NCBI GenBank assembly: GCA_002483445.1
Contig: DLHY01000166.1
Location: 50,422-114,421 of the forward strand
Length of the DNA: 64,000 nucleotides
Source: Blastocatellia bacterium UBA7656
Lineage (GTDB): Bacteria; Acidobacteriota; Blastocatellia; UBA7656
Direction of reading: 5' to 3'
Made by a program: the position numbers and the translations under genes. The stretch's first letter is position 1. The number at the start of each line of letters is the position of its first letter. The notes under the pieces were generated by a model. The model saw only the letters and a program-made list of their open reading frames with translations, was not told the origin of the DNA and ran no database searches. This document shows positions 42,375 through 51,186 of the stretch, piece by piece.

Positions 42375-44086
42375 TACTCCAATTTCGGATGCCGTCGGTG
42401 CCATTCGGTCGCGCGCTCGAAGGCAAGCGCGACTCTGAGCGGCGCGGCTTCATCATACAATCCGCCCGTGAACATTATCGCCTGCGGCAGCCCGCCGACG
42501 AATCCGCACGGGACGGCGACCGCCGGATGCCCCGTCAGATTCGTCACCGTCAGGCTCGCGCTTCCCGGCGCGGGCGAAACGAATACGTCCCATTCTGTCA
42601 TGAGTTTGTCCATCTCGCGCGCAAGCAGCGTCCGCGCTCGCTGCGCGCGAATGTACTCGACAGCAGGGATGAAGCGCGATGTGCGAAAAGTGTTCGGCCA
42701 GTCGTTCGGACTCTGACCCGATAGCTGATTCACCCGCCCATCGCGCGTGATGTCATCGAAGGCCGCCGCTGCTTCGGCCACGAGTATTATCCGCAAACTC
42801 TGCGTGGGGAATTTCGGAAGCTCTATCGGCTCAAGCTTCGCTCCCGCTTTGGCCAGTGCGCCGAGCGCGGCGTGATAGACCGCCTTGCGCTCTTCGTTGC
42901 CCTGCTCGAACTCGGCTTTCAGATAACCTATGCGCATCTTTGCAAGCGGAGAGTCGGGCGACCAGTTGAATGGCGTATCCGTCACCGTTATGTCGTGACC
43001 GTCAGGCCCGTAGATGGCATCAAGCACCAATGCGCAATCTTCCACTCCGCGACAGATCGGGCCTATCTTGTCCATCGTCCAGCTAAGTCCCATCGCTCCA
43101 TACCGGCTCACTCTTCCATAAGTCGGGCGAAGTCCCACGACTCCGCAGCGCGACGAGGGAGAGATGATCGACCCCAGTGTTTCAGTTCCAAGCGTGAAGC
43201 CCACAAGTCCGGCTGATGTGGCTGAGGCAGATCCGGCAGACGAACCGCTCGACCCCGTGCGCTCTTCTTCTATCTGCCATGGATTTCGGGTCATCCCTTT
43301 GAACCAGCGCCCGCCCTGAGCCAGCGCGCCCATCGAGAGTTTCGCCACAAGCACTGCGCCCGCGTCTCTTAGTTTCTCGACGACGGTCGCATCCATATCG
43401 ATCATCTGATTTTGAAAAGGCTCCGCGCCCCAGGTCGTCGGAAATCCTTTGGTCGCGAACAAATCTTTCGCGCCCCACGGAATGCCGTGCAGAGGCCCGC
43501 GATATTTTCCCCGCCGGATTTCGCTCTCGGCCTGCTCCGCCTGTTTGATCGCCGCGTCTTCCATCAGAGTCACAACGCACAACAGACGCGGCCCAAATTT
43601 TTTGAGCCGCGCCAGATACATCCGTGTAAGCTCGACGGGCGAGACCCTTTTCGTTCTGATCAGTTCCGATAGCTCGGTAGCGGAGGCGAAGGCGAGGTCT
43701 TCAACGGAATTGAATCGGGGCGTCTCGATTCTGCCCGCGCGAATCCGGCCAAGTTTGACGGCGAATTTTTTGCGCGGACGGAGCGGGTGAAAAGAAAAGG
43801 CCGGCTCGGTGTCGAGAGGGATATCGAGCTTGCGCAGAGTTTCATAGTTTCCGAGATTGTTGTTGACCCCTGAAAGCGCCATCGTTTCATGCGCATCTGT
43901 AAGCTCGATGCCTATGATCTGTTCGGCTGAACGAAGCATTTCTTTGGTGATGCGCTGGGGCTGCGGTGGCTGCTGCTGTTGAGCGATTGCGATGGGCGCA
44001 AGCCCTGCGGCTCCCATCGCGGGAAGCAGTTTGACGAATGTGCGACGATCAAGTTGCCTGAGAGATTCGCGCGATTTTTTCTTCAT
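42374..44086 (-). CDS. Amidase-signature family amidase, Tat-exported
   Basis: 570 residues from the ATG at 44086 (MKKKSRESL). The N-terminus has a twin-arginine signal, DRRTFVKLLPAMGAAGLAPI. The amidase signature shows Lys in GIPWGAKDLF and the Ser-Gly-rich loop GSSGSSAGSASATSAGLVG (cis-Ser and nucleophile Ser). GTETLGSIISPSSRCG and GLRPTYGRVSRYGAM follow. It hydrolyses an amide, perhaps of peptides or amidated amino acids. A 24-codon N-terminal extension to 44158 is open but has no Tat pattern and is not used. Confidence 0.93.
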   Translation of the reverse strand: MKKKSRESLRQLDRRTFVKLLPAMGAAGLAPIAIAQQQQPPQPQRITKEMLRSAEQIIGIELTDAHETMALSGVNNNLGNYETLRKLDIPLDTEPAFSFHPLRPRKKFAVKLGRIRAGRIETPRFNSVEDLAFASATELSELIRTKRVSPVELTRMYLARLKKFGPRLLCVVTLMEDAAIKQAEQAESEIRRGKYRGPLHGIPWGAKDLFATKGFPTTWGAEPFQNQMIDMDATVVEKLRDAGAVLVAKLSMGALAQGGRWFKGMTRNPWQIEEERTGSSGSSAGSASATSAGLVGFTLGTETLGSIISPSSRCGVVGLRPTYGRVSRYGAMGLSWTMDKIGPICRGVEDCALVLDAIYGPDGHDITVTDTPFNWSPDSPLAKMRIGYLKAEFEQGNEERKAVYHAALGALAKAGAKLEPIELPKFPTQSLRIILVAEAAAAFDDITRDGRVNQLSGQSPNDWPNTFRTSRFIPAVEYIRAQRARTLLAREMDKLMTEWDVFVSPAPGSASLTVTNLTGHPAVAVPCGFVGGLPQAIMFTGGLYDEAAPLRVALAFERATEWHRRHPKLE

Positions 44087-44259
44087 AGTCCCCCGTTCGG
44101 TAGAGCAAGCCCGTGGCTTGCAGCGTTGGAGTTGTCGCCCGCTCGCCAGGGCAGGCATCCGTAAGCAGCTACTTCTCGGACGAATTCCCGGTTACTGCGA
44201 TTTATGGCTGGTTGCCGGGACTCGCCCATTGTGCTATCCCGCAACTGAACAACGCAAGT

Positions 44260-44334
44260 TGTCATTTGTCACTTGTCCCTTGTCCTTTGTTTCGAGATTG
44301 TCAGTCAACAAAGGACGAAGGACAAGGGACAAAT
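44260..44334. repeat. Heptamer repeat hairpin (GGACAAG family)
   Basis: CATTTGTCACTTGTCCCTTG and CAAAGGACGAAGGACAAGGG form the arms of a hairpin between the divergent amidase and tricorn genes. Confidence 0.7.
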
Positions 44335-44422
44335 ACAGCCTGTAACCGATAGAGTCGAAAAAGCGTCTTTATCGCCAGCCGCTTTCGATTGCAACAACAA
44401 TTCAACGCTTGAAGGAGACGCC

Positions 44423-47400
44423 ATGAAAAAACTTTGCCTCGTTGCATTGCTGCTCACTTTCTCATCGCTTGCGTTTGGCCGCGAGGTCAAACTGGCGCGC
44501 TATCCGCATTATCATCAGGGCCGCATCACGTTCACTTATCTGGCCGATATCTGGACGGCTGATGAGAACGGACAAAACATCCGCCGCATCACCGTGCATA
44601 AGGCCCGCGATGTTTATCCGCGCTTTTCGCCCGATGGAAAATGGATAGCCTTTTCCTCCGACCGCAACGGCAATATGGATGTCTTCATCATTCCGGCGGA
44701 AGGCGGCGCGGCGCGTCAACTCACATTTCATTCCTCCGATGACACGGTGCTTGGATGGGCACCTGACTCGCGCGCAGTTCTTTTTGCAGGCAATCGCGCG
44801 GAAGATTTCGCGGGCAAACTCTACACCGTAAGCATCGATGGAGGAATGCCTCGCAACGCGGGCGCGGATATGGGCGTGTACGGCTCGTTTTCGCCCGACG
44901 GAAAACGAATGGCCATCAATCGCAAGACTCAGGTTTACTGGCGCAAGTATTATCGCGGCTCGGCTCAAAGCGATGTGACAGTGATGGACATCGCGGCCAG
45001 GAAATTCACTGACCTGACGGACTTCGACGGTATGGATACGTGGCCGATGTGGAGCCGCGACGGGCATATATATTTCGTCAGCGACCGCGAGGGGGCGGGA
45101 CTTACCAACCTATGGCGCGTCGCCGAAGGGGGAGGCAAAGCGGAGCGCGTGACTTCATTCAAGACGGGCGACGTTCGATGGCCCGCGATAAGCGGCGATG
45201 GAAAAACCATCGTCTTCGAACACGACTTCGGACTGTGGAAACTCGACACCGCGAGCAAAAAAGTTTCCGAGATCAAACTCGACATCGCAGCCGAGACGCA
45301 GGAGAATCTGGCCGAAGTTCGCGAGTTCAACTCTCAGCTTGACGATTACGATCTCGCGTCATCAGGCCGCAGAATAGTCTTTTCGATTTACGGCGAAGTT
45401 TTCACCGCGCCCGTCGAAGAAGGCGACATCATTCAGATAACCGACGGCGCGGCCCGTGACCGAAATCCTGAATATTCACCCGACGGAAAATGGATCGTGT
45501 TCAACTCGGATCGCAGCGGGCGCGAGGAACTTTACCTGTCGCCCGTCGATGGCAGCACTCAGCCGCAGAAGATCACCGATCACGATTCGCTCAAATTCTC
45601 AACCGCGTGGTCGCCCGATTCGAAGGAGTTAGCGTTCACTTCTTCAGACAACCGCCTGCGCAAGTACAACGTCGAGTCGAAGCAGACCGCAGAGATAGTA
45701 TCTTCGCGCTATGGCAACATCAGTCAGCCCGTGTGGTCGCCCGACGGGAAATGGATCGCTTACGCGAAGCCCGACTATACGCGCACAGGCGAGGTGTACC
45801 TCATACCTTCAGCCGGAGGCGAGGAGAAAAAAGTCACATTCGATTCCTACTCAGACGGCTCGCCGCAGTTTTCGCCCGACGGGCGCAAGCTCTTCTTCAT
45901 CCGCAGCGACGGCGGATTCGGCGACACCCCTTCGGTTCAGATTCACTCCATCGCGCTTGAACGCGAAGAGCGCGATCCGGCAGACCCGGAAGAAAGACCA
46001 GAAGCGGAAGATGATCCGGCAGCGCGGCGTCAGGCCATGCAGCAGCGCGCGCAGCCGCCTCGTCCGGTCAACATCGATTGGGCGGGTCTGAAACGTCGCA
46101 CTCGTCAGGTGACGCGGATGCCCTTCGCAGTGACTAATTTCCGGGTCGCGCCCGACAGTCGCACGATAGCTTTCGTCACCACCGAGCCTGCGGGCATGGG
46201 GCGAACGCCGGTCATCTACACGATTCAGGAAGATGGACGACGCCTGACGCGCATCACTGCGGGCGCGGGCGGAGAAGGCGGGCCGGGAGGCGGCTTCGGG
46301 GGATTCGGCGGCGGTTTGTCGAATCTGAATTTCTCGCGCGACGGTCGCACGCTTTTCTTCCGCGAAGGCCGTTCCGTGTATTCGGTCGCGGTGGCTGCCG
46401 CTGGTCCTGCCGGGGCGGCATCGGGCGGACGCGAGAGCGCGCGCCGCAGGATCAATTTCACGGCGAAGGTCAAAATCGAATTGCCGACTCAATGGGCAGA
46501 GATGTTCGACGACGCATGGAGGACGATGAAATATCGCTTCTACGATGCGGAAATGCATGGCAAGGATTGGGATTCGATGCGGGCGAAGTATCAACCGCTC
46601 GTCTCTTACGTCGGCGACCGTCAGGAACTTCTCAACATCATCAACGAGATGATCGGCGAACTCAATGCCTCGCACACCGGAGCGGCTCCTCCGCCCGGAG
46701 CGCGAGAGGGCGGAGTCTCGACCGTTCATCTCGGATTGGAGCTTGAAGAAGATTCGGGTCGATATCGAGTGGCGCACGTTTACGAAGACGGGCCTGCGGA
46801 CAAGGACTGGGTGAAGGTGAACGCGGGCGATTATCTGATCGCAATCAGCGGCCACGCGGTCAAAGCGGGCGATAATTATTGGGAGATGCTCAACCATCGC
46901 CTCAATCGCAAAGTGGAAGTGACCTTCAACAACAAGCCCTCGGAAGAAGGCGCGTGGAAAGCGCGCATAGAGCCTGTCTCGACCGGGGCATACAGCCAGC
47001 TTCGCTACGAGCGATGGGTCAAGCAGCGCCGCGAGATGGTCGATAAACTGTCAAACGGGCGGATAGGCTACCTGCACATTCAGGCGATGAATCAGCCTTC
47101 GCTTCGCCGGTTTGAAAAAGAGATTCGCGAGAATCGAAACAAGGAAGCGTTGATCATAGATCAGCGATGGAACGGAGGAGGCAACATCGAGCAGGAGTTG
47201 CTGGCAATACTCGTGCAGCGTCAGTATCAGATATGGCAGCCGCGCGGGACTGAAGCGACGGGGCGACCGTTTGCCGGATTCTTCGGCCCCAAGGTAGTGC
47301 TTCAGAACTGGCGTTCAGCTTCCAACGCCGAGATGTTCCCGGCGGGATTTCGCGCTTTGGGATTGGGCAAGGTGATAGGCGTCCCGACGATGGGCGCAGT

Positions 47401-47638
47401 CATCGGCACAGGCAGTTATTCATTGATCGATGGGTCTACGGTGCGAACACCCGGAGTCGGAGTTTACCTTGCGGATCGCAACCGGACGAACATGGAAAAC
47501 AATGGCGTGCGGCCTGATATTCTCGTCGATAACTCGCCTGAAGACAATCTGGCGGGGAGAGATCGTCAGCTTGAAACCGCCGTCGCGGAGTTGTTGAAAG
47601 AGATCGGGCAGAAAGCCAACGTCGCGTCATCGAAGTAG
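44423..47638 (+). CDS. Tricorn protease-like peptidase (S41)
   Basis: 1071 residues from the ATG at 44423, with GAAGGAG seven bases upstream and a signal peptide (about 1-20, SLAFG). Two propellers (about 25-340 and 350-690; repeated SPDGKWIAFSSD, SPDGRKLFFIRSD) come first. Then follow the C1 region, with GELNASHTGAAPPP (H751), a PDZ domain (HVYEDGPADKDWVKVNAGDYL) and the S41 core NWRSASNAEMFPAGF (S967) with GVPTMGAVIGTGSY. The family degrades peptides released by other proteases. A Gly-rich linker (GGEGGPGGGFGGFGGG) lies between propeller 2 and C1. The signal peptide implies action outside the cytoplasm, unlike the archaeal enzyme. Confidence 0.95.
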   Translation: MKKLCLVALLLTFSSLAFGREVKLARYPHYHQGRITFTYLADIWTADENGQNIRRITVHKARDVYPRFSPDGKWIAFSSDRNGNMDVFIIPAEGGAARQLTFHSSDDTVLGWAPDSRAVLFAGNRAEDFAGKLYTVSIDGGMPRNAGADMGVYGSFSPDGKRMAINRKTQVYWRKYYRGSAQSDVTVMDIAARKFTDLTDFDGMDTWPMWSRDGHIYFVSDREGAGLTNLWRVAEGGGKAERVTSFKTGDVRWPAISGDGKTIVFEHDFGLWKLDTASKKVSEIKLDIAAETQENLAEVREFNSQLDDYDLASSGRRIVFSIYGEVFTAPVEEGDIIQITDGAARDRNPEYSPDGKWIVFNSDRSGREELYLSPVDGSTQPQKITDHDSLKFSTAWSPDSKELAFTSSDNRLRKYNVESKQTAEIVSSRYGNISQPVWSPDGKWIAYAKPDYTRTGEVYLIPSAGGEEKKVTFDSYSDGSPQFSPDGRKLFFIRSDGGFGDTPSVQIHSIALEREERDPADPEERPEAEDDPAARRQAMQQRAQPPRPVNIDWAGLKRRTRQVTRMPFAVTNFRVAPDSRTIAFVTTEPAGMGRTPVIYTIQEDGRRLTRITAGAGGEGGPGGGFGGFGGGLSNLNFSRDGRTLFFREGRSVYSVAVAAAGPAGAASGGRESARRRINFTAKVKIELPTQWAEMFDDAWRTMKYRFYDAEMHGKDWDSMRAKYQPLVSYVGDRQELLNIINEMIGELNASHTGAAPPPGAREGGVSTVHLGLELEEDSGRYRVAHVYEDGPADKDWVKVNAGDYLIAISGHAVKAGDNYWEMLNHRLNRKVEVTFNNKPSEEGAWKARIEPVSTGAYSQLRYERWVKQRREMVDKLSNGRIGYLHIQAMNQPSLRRFEKEIRENRNKEALIIDQRWNGGGNIEQELLAILVQRQYQIWQPRGTEATGRPFAGFFGPKVVLQNWRSASNAEMFPAGFRALGLGKVIGVPTMGAVIGTGSYSLIDGSTVRTPGVGVYLADRNRTNMENNGVRPDILVDNSPEDNLAGRDRQLETAVAELLKEIGQKANVASSK

Positions 47639-47655
47639 AATGCGGCAATTCGATC

Positions 47656-47696
47656 AAAGCCCTGAAAGAGGCTCTGAAGGCTTCTTTCAGGGCTTT
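47656..47696 (+). terminator. Hairpin after the tricorn gene
   Basis: AAAGCCCTGAAAGA and TCTTTCAGGGCTTT form a perfect 14-base-pair stem with a 13-base loop, 18 bases after the stop. A run of T follows only weakly, but the A/T closing pairs make it usable in both directions. Confidence 0.65.
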
Positions 47697-47731
47697 GTCT
47701 TAAAAACGCTGGCATCTGTCGTAAACCTCAT
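47687..47731 (-). pseudogene. Remnant of a PIN-domain (VapC-like) toxin
   Basis: The frame MRFTTDASVFKTKP then stop follows the small antitoxin-like gene. MRFTTDASV matches the first residues of many PIN toxins (M-x-x-x-DASV). The rest of the toxin is lost where the terminator hairpin begins. Confidence 0.4.
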
Positions 47732-47735
47732 CGCC

Positions 47736-47879
47736 TCATCTCCAACAAGGTTTCAATCGCGCCAGCCACTCGGCGGAAGAAAGTTTCCCTTCGGCCTGGG
47801 AAAGAGAAAGCAATACAGCTACCGGCGACCCGTTGGAATCAACCAGCGTGACTGACTCTCCGGGACTTAATTGTTTCAA
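47736..47879 (-). CDS. Small antitoxin-like protein
   Basis: 47 residues, starting with a TTG that overlaps the stop of the DUF433 gene (TTGA). The sequence LKQLSPGESVTLVDSNGSPV, then AVLLSLSQAEGKLSSAEWLA, resembles short antitoxins of the Phd/VapB kind. It lies between DUF433 and the PIN remnant, an order usual for toxin-antitoxin sets. Function is inferred. Confidence 0.45.
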   Translation of the reverse strand: MKQLSPGESVTLVDSNGSPVAVLLSLSQAEGKLSSAEWLARLKPCWR

Positions 47880-48142
47880 TATGCTTTCCAGTTCGCGTCC
47901 GGCTGTTTCGATTGATATCGCGGTCGTCGTTTTTCGGTCTTTTCGATCAGGGCTTCACTGGCGAGTTTGATCGCTTCCGCTATCGCTTCGTGGCTGACTT
48001 TGCCATACCATGCCGTAGAGATTCTTTCCCAGTCCCAGCCCTTCGCCACCATGTCGAGCACATCCTTGACCATAATGCGAGTGCCTTTGAAGGTAAGCTG
48101 GCCGTGACATATTTCAGGGTCGGCGACAAGGTGCTGGCCCAT
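47876..48142 (-). CDS. DUF433 protein (antitoxin-like)
   Basis: 88 residues: DPEICHGQLTFKGTRIMVKD, VLDMVAKGWDWERISTAWYG and VSHEAIAEAIKLASEALIEK. The H-G-x-x-x-x-x-G-T-R-I-x-V core and following helix-turn-helix are the DUF433 signature. Such genes pair with PIN-type toxins (DUF5615). Here the toxin seems lost. The first 19 bases around the start codon recur at 48382-48400. Confidence 0.85.
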   Translation of the reverse strand: MGQHLVADPEICHGQLTFKGTRIMVKDVLDMVAKGWDWERISTAWYGKVSHEAIAEAIKLASEALIEKTEKRRPRYQSKQPDANWKAY

Positions 48143-48558
48143 CTCTAGGGGAAGCGGAAGTAAATATCATCCCATTTATCTCAAGCCTGATTTGGGGCGC
48201 TGTGACAAGCGATGCTACTGGTCAATTCGGTCAGCCTGAAGATGCGCTGCAAAATGTTCGACAATCTGCCAGATTGTCGTTGTTTCCCCCCGCCGAGGCC
48301 TTTCGCACTCCACGACAAGCTGGCAGCTTGTCGGACACTTTCCACATTCGACATGGGATTTTATTTCGTTCCTCTTCCCTAAAGGTGCTGGCCCATCTCT
48401 ATTCGCTTCCTCGCTTTCATACCTTCCTCGCTTGCGGCAAATCTAACGCACCTCCTCGCCTTCAACAACGGCTCTCTCGAAGGCGCAGACCTCAGATTAC
48501 AACAAAAGCACGCCGACATCGCCGACGCGCTTTTGTGCGAATGCATCAGTGGAAGCTG
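48143..48558. other. 416-bp repeat-rich stretch without a gene
   Basis: Two perfect palindromes occur: 48259-48279 (arms CGACAATCTG and CAGATTGTCG) and 48313-48333 (arms CGACAAGCTG and CAGCTTGTCG). The 19-base sequence AAGGTGCTGGCCCATCTCT is present at 48128-48146 and again at 48382-48400. A forward frame of 168 codons crosses the stretch but has no coding likeness. Confidence 0.6.
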
Positions 48559-49134
48559 TTACGGATTATTCTTCACTTCAGCCGTGTCGCTCTTCTGCTC
48601 CTGATCGATTCGGTCGTTTTTGTCTTTGAGAGAGATTCCCATTATCCTGGGGTCGTCCATGAACTTCGCCAGCTTTTCAGGGCTGAATTTCACCTGCGCC
48701 ACGAATGAGGCTTCCTTTTGCAAAGCCACTACCAGCACTTTCATGTCCTCTTTCTCGTTCGTCACATAAACGTAAACCCATTGATTCTTGCTGCGCGAAG
48801 CGTATTGCACGAGCAGTCGCCACTCTTCGCTCACGAGCCTCCGCATACGGGAATGAAACTCCTCGGTGCCGGGAGTCGGGCCGGATGAAAGATTGACTTC
48901 GCGGAACAACACCACTTTGAAATTCTTGATCCCCGCTGGCCTTATGATCTTCACCAGAAATCTGGCGAAGCTGATCATCCCCATAGTCCCCTGACGGCGA
49001 GCGCGATAATTCGACTCCAGATGTTTGACCACCGAACTGAAACTGCGGTCACCAGCCGAAGCCGGAGTGGAAGCAAACGAGATCAGCATTGTCACGATGA
49101 CAAAATGAATGATGACTTTCTTTCGTCCCGTCAT
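48559..49134 (-). CDS. Secreted protein, possibly DUF4252-like
   Basis: 191 residues with a signal peptide (about 1-27, ends ASA-GD). Recognisable parts are HLESNYRARRQGTMGMISFA, FLVKIIRPAGIKNFKVVLFR and VLVVALQKEASFVAQVKFSP. The pattern of a hydrophobic strand about MKVLVVALQ followed by a Lys/Glu-rich helix resembles DUF4252, as in the next gene upstream. It is the last gene of the ECF sigma operon. Function is unknown. Confidence 0.65.
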   Translation of the reverse strand: MTGRKKVIIHFVIVTMLISFASTPASAGDRSFSSVVKHLESNYRARRQGTMGMISFARFLVKIIRPAGIKNFKVVLFREVNLSSGPTPGTEEFHSRMRRLVSEEWRLLVQYASRSKNQWVYVYVTNEKEDMKVLVVALQKEASFVAQVKFSPEKLAKFMDDPRIMGISLKDKNDRIDQEQKSDTAEVKNNP

Positions 49135-49207
49135 GGCTCGTTACCTCTTATGATGGCCCAATGGTGGCCGTTGCGCGCAGAGTATCAACTGCGCTATCCA
49201 ACAGCAG

Positions 49208-49804
49208 CTACTTGTCTTCGGGCGGCTTGATTTTCGTTTTGTCTTCCGCATCGGGCGTGTCGCCGCGAACGAGATCGAAGCGCGGTATGCCGAATTTGCC
49301 TTCAAGCTGGCTGAGTTTCTCAAGATCAATCGGCCCGACGACGTTCGCCACAGTCAGAGCTTTCGGCTCGACGGCTATTATGCCAAGCCCCTTGATGATC
49401 GAGCCTTCGGTCATGATGTAGACTTCGACATCGATGACGGTTCGCTTGCGGCTGCGCACGCCGACTATGCGCGACCATCCGGGCGAGTGAAGCTGCGAGC
49501 GAATAGCTTCGACATCCTCGCGGGTGAATTCGCCTTCTCGCTCGAAAGCGAACCGTCGGACGAACACGCCCTTGAGTCCTGAGATCAATTCCTTGATCGC
49601 GGCTTCTTCGGGCGAGCGTTTGGGATTTAAGAATTTCGCTGCAAGCTGAAGAAGATTTTCATCGACCGTGACATCTATCATCTCGGTCGCCTTCTGAGAG
49701 AATTTGTCCAGTTGGTCGATCTTCAGCCTCGCGTCCTGAGCCTCGGCGGGCAGGGCCGCAAGCATCAGAAACAAGAACAAAGCGCATTTGAGAACTGCTT
49801 TCAT
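49208..49804 (-). CDS. DUF4252 secreted protein
   Basis: 198 residues with a signal peptide (about 1-22, ends AEA-QD). The family pattern is seen in LKIDQLDKFSQKATEMIDVT, VFVRRFAFEREGEFTREDVE, VGVRSRKRTVIDVEVYIMTE and LTVANVVGPIDLEKLSQLEG. DUF4252 genes often sit next to ECF sigma and anti-sigma genes, as here. The function is unknown. Confidence 0.85.
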   Translation of the reverse strand: MKAVLKCALFLFLMLAALPAEAQDARLKIDQLDKFSQKATEMIDVTVDENLLQLAAKFLNPKRSPEEAAIKELISGLKGVFVRRFAFEREGEFTREDVEAIRSQLHSPGWSRIVGVRSRKRTVIDVEVYIMTEGSIIKGLGIIAVEPKALTVANVVGPIDLEKLSQLEGKFGIPRFDLVRGDTPDAEDKTKIKPPEDK

Positions 49805-49820
49805 AATTTCTCCTCATCAA

Positions 49821-49904
49821 GTCAGGAGTCAGAAGTCAGGAGTCAGAAGTCAGAATATGATTCAAGGCTCCTGCACTGACTCAATCAACTCATCACTCAT
49901 CACT
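49821..49904. repeat. Heptamer repeat CAGGAGT/CAGAAGT
   Basis: Five units from 49822 to 49853 lie between the anti-sigma and DUF4252 genes. TGACTCAATCAACTCATCACTC to the left of the anti-sigma stop is a possible weak partner arm. Confidence 0.6.
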
Positions 49905-50439
49905 ATTCACGTCCGGCGCGGTCTTCGCGCACTATCCGTTGAGCTTCGTTGAGAGTGAAGCTCGTCACCTGAAGCGCGAGCAGCAGTTTGCGCTTCGCTT
50001 CAAGTCCTTCTCTTCTTTCCTCGCGCGCGGCGATCAAACGGTCTTGATTGACTCGCGCTTTCGGCTTGCGATTGACCAGGCGCGGCCTCGCATCTTTGTC
50101 TGGCGGAGCGACTTTTTCAGGCGGATTTATCGGCTGCTGTTCCTGCTGCTCAGGCGCGGGCGTTTTTTCCTGCTGCCTGGTTGCCTGTCGATCATCCGTC
50201 TGTCGCGACTTCTGATAGCCGATCACGCCGATCACTATCAAAAGCAGCGCGGCTGCTCCTATCGCGGCCCAGCGAATCAGGGGCGGCTCGAACATCAGAA
50301 AAAATCTTCGCCGCCAACCGGGCTTCGCCTGCGCCGTCGGCGATTGCGCGGTTACGCGCTGCATCACCCGATCAACGAAATCAGGCGAAGGTTCTTCGCG
50401 GCCAAACGCCTTTCTCAGTTCATCATCAAGATGTCTCAT
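49903..50439 (-). CDS. Putative anti-sigma factor, single-pass membrane protein
   Basis: 178 residues. A short cytoplasmic head (DELRKAFGREEPSPDFVDRV) is followed by one membrane helix (IRWAAIGAAALLLIVIGVIG, about 56-75) and a Pro/Gln/Lys-rich outer part. The start overlaps the sigma gene by four bases, the usual coupling of sigma and anti-sigma. No zinc-binding ZAS motif is seen, so the call rests on topology and position. Confidence 0.7.
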   Translation of the reverse strand: MRHLDDELRKAFGREEPSPDFVDRVMQRVTAQSPTAQAKPGWRRRFFLMFEPPLIRWAAIGAAALLLIVIGVIGYQKSRQTDDRQATRQQEKTPAPEQQEQQPINPPEKVAPPDKDARPRLVNRKPKARVNQDRLIAAREERREGLEAKRKLLLALQVTSFTLNEAQRIVREDRAGRE

Positions 50440-50987
50440 ACTACTTCTCCATAACAGCGCGACAGTTTTTCGCGCAGCATCGCAAGTGATCGTCGCAGGT
50501 GGCTCTTTACGGTATTGAGCGGCATATCGAGCGCGCGAGCGATCTCGCTCGGCTCCATGTCTTCCGTGTAGCGAAGCACGACGACCATCCTGGCCTTTTC
50601 CGGCAGCGAGTCGACCATTCGCCTGAGCTTTTCGCTCAACATAGGATCGGATGTCGAAATCGCGGCCACAGGCTCAGGCATGTCTTCGAGGCTGACCTGC
50701 GGGCGGACTTTCTGACGCCGCGACTGATCTATGCAGCGATGCCCCGTCACCTTGCGCAGCCAGAATGTGAGGTGGGCTGGAGACTTGATCGAAGAAAGAT
50801 TTTGATGGAGGTGAAGGAACACTTCCTGAGAAAGTTCCTCCGCCAGCGCCCGGTCACGCAAAAAGTGATAAGCCAGTGAGAAGACCATTCCCTGGTGCTC
50901 GCGCACTATCCTGGCAAAGGCAAGGTGATCTCCTCCGGCCGCTTTTGCCAGCGCCTCCTCCAACCGCTCGCTTGTCTCCTTCTCCAA
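50436..50987 (-). CDS. ECF-type RNA polymerase sigma factor
   Basis: 183 residues from a TTG; AAAGG lies nearby but the start is uncertain. Region 2 reads FARIVREHQGMVFSLAYHFL, RDRALAEELSQEVFLHLHQN and HLTFWLRKVTGHRCIDQSRR. Region 4 reads LPEKARMVVVLRYTEDMEPS then EIARALDMPLNTVKSHLRRS. It would direct RNA polymerase to its own operon and perhaps others. No GATAG-N18-GCCTTA motif lies upstream, so I do not link it to the peptide regulon. Confidence 0.93.
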   Translation of the reverse strand: MEKETSERLEEALAKAAGGDHLAFARIVREHQGMVFSLAYHFLRDRALAEELSQEVFLHLHQNLSSIKSPAHLTFWLRKVTGHRCIDQSRRQKVRPQVSLEDMPEPVAAISTSDPMLSEKLRRMVDSLPEKARMVVVLRYTEDMEPSEIARALDMPLNTVKSHLRRSLAMLREKLSRCYGEVV

Positions 50988-51072
50988 ACCTTTAAGTCCT
51001 TCCCCACCCCACCGATGGTAAGTACGCAGTACGGGGATGAATCGAATGCAACTTTTTTAGATTAACACGGGA

Positions 51073-51186
51073 AGTGAAGAGGTGAAGGGTGAAGAGGTGA
51101 AGCGGTGAAGAGGTGAAGGGGTGAAGCGATGAGAGGGAGTTGAAATCCTATCACCTGTTCACCTTATCACCTCTTCACCTCTTCAT
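51073..51186. repeat. Short tandem repeat GAAGAGGT with inverted arm
   Basis: Six to seven units of GAAGAGGTG/GAAGCGGTG run 51073-51125. The arm CACCTTATCACCTCTTCACC (51160-51179) pairs with them. It separates the sigma gene from the next gene downstream. Confidence 0.7.

Noticed and set aside
40237..44334. Possible CRISPR arrays
   Set aside because: The repeats are 7-8 bases in direct tandem without spacers and form hairpins; no cas genes are present.
48202..48708. 168-codon plus-strand frame
   Set aside because: It runs across palindromes and into the antisense of the secreted protein at 48559-49134.
50436..50987. The ECF sigma factor as driver of GATAG-N18-GCCTTA
   Set aside because: Its own operon has no copy of the motif and lies about 36 kb away from the locus, so there is no evidence linking them.
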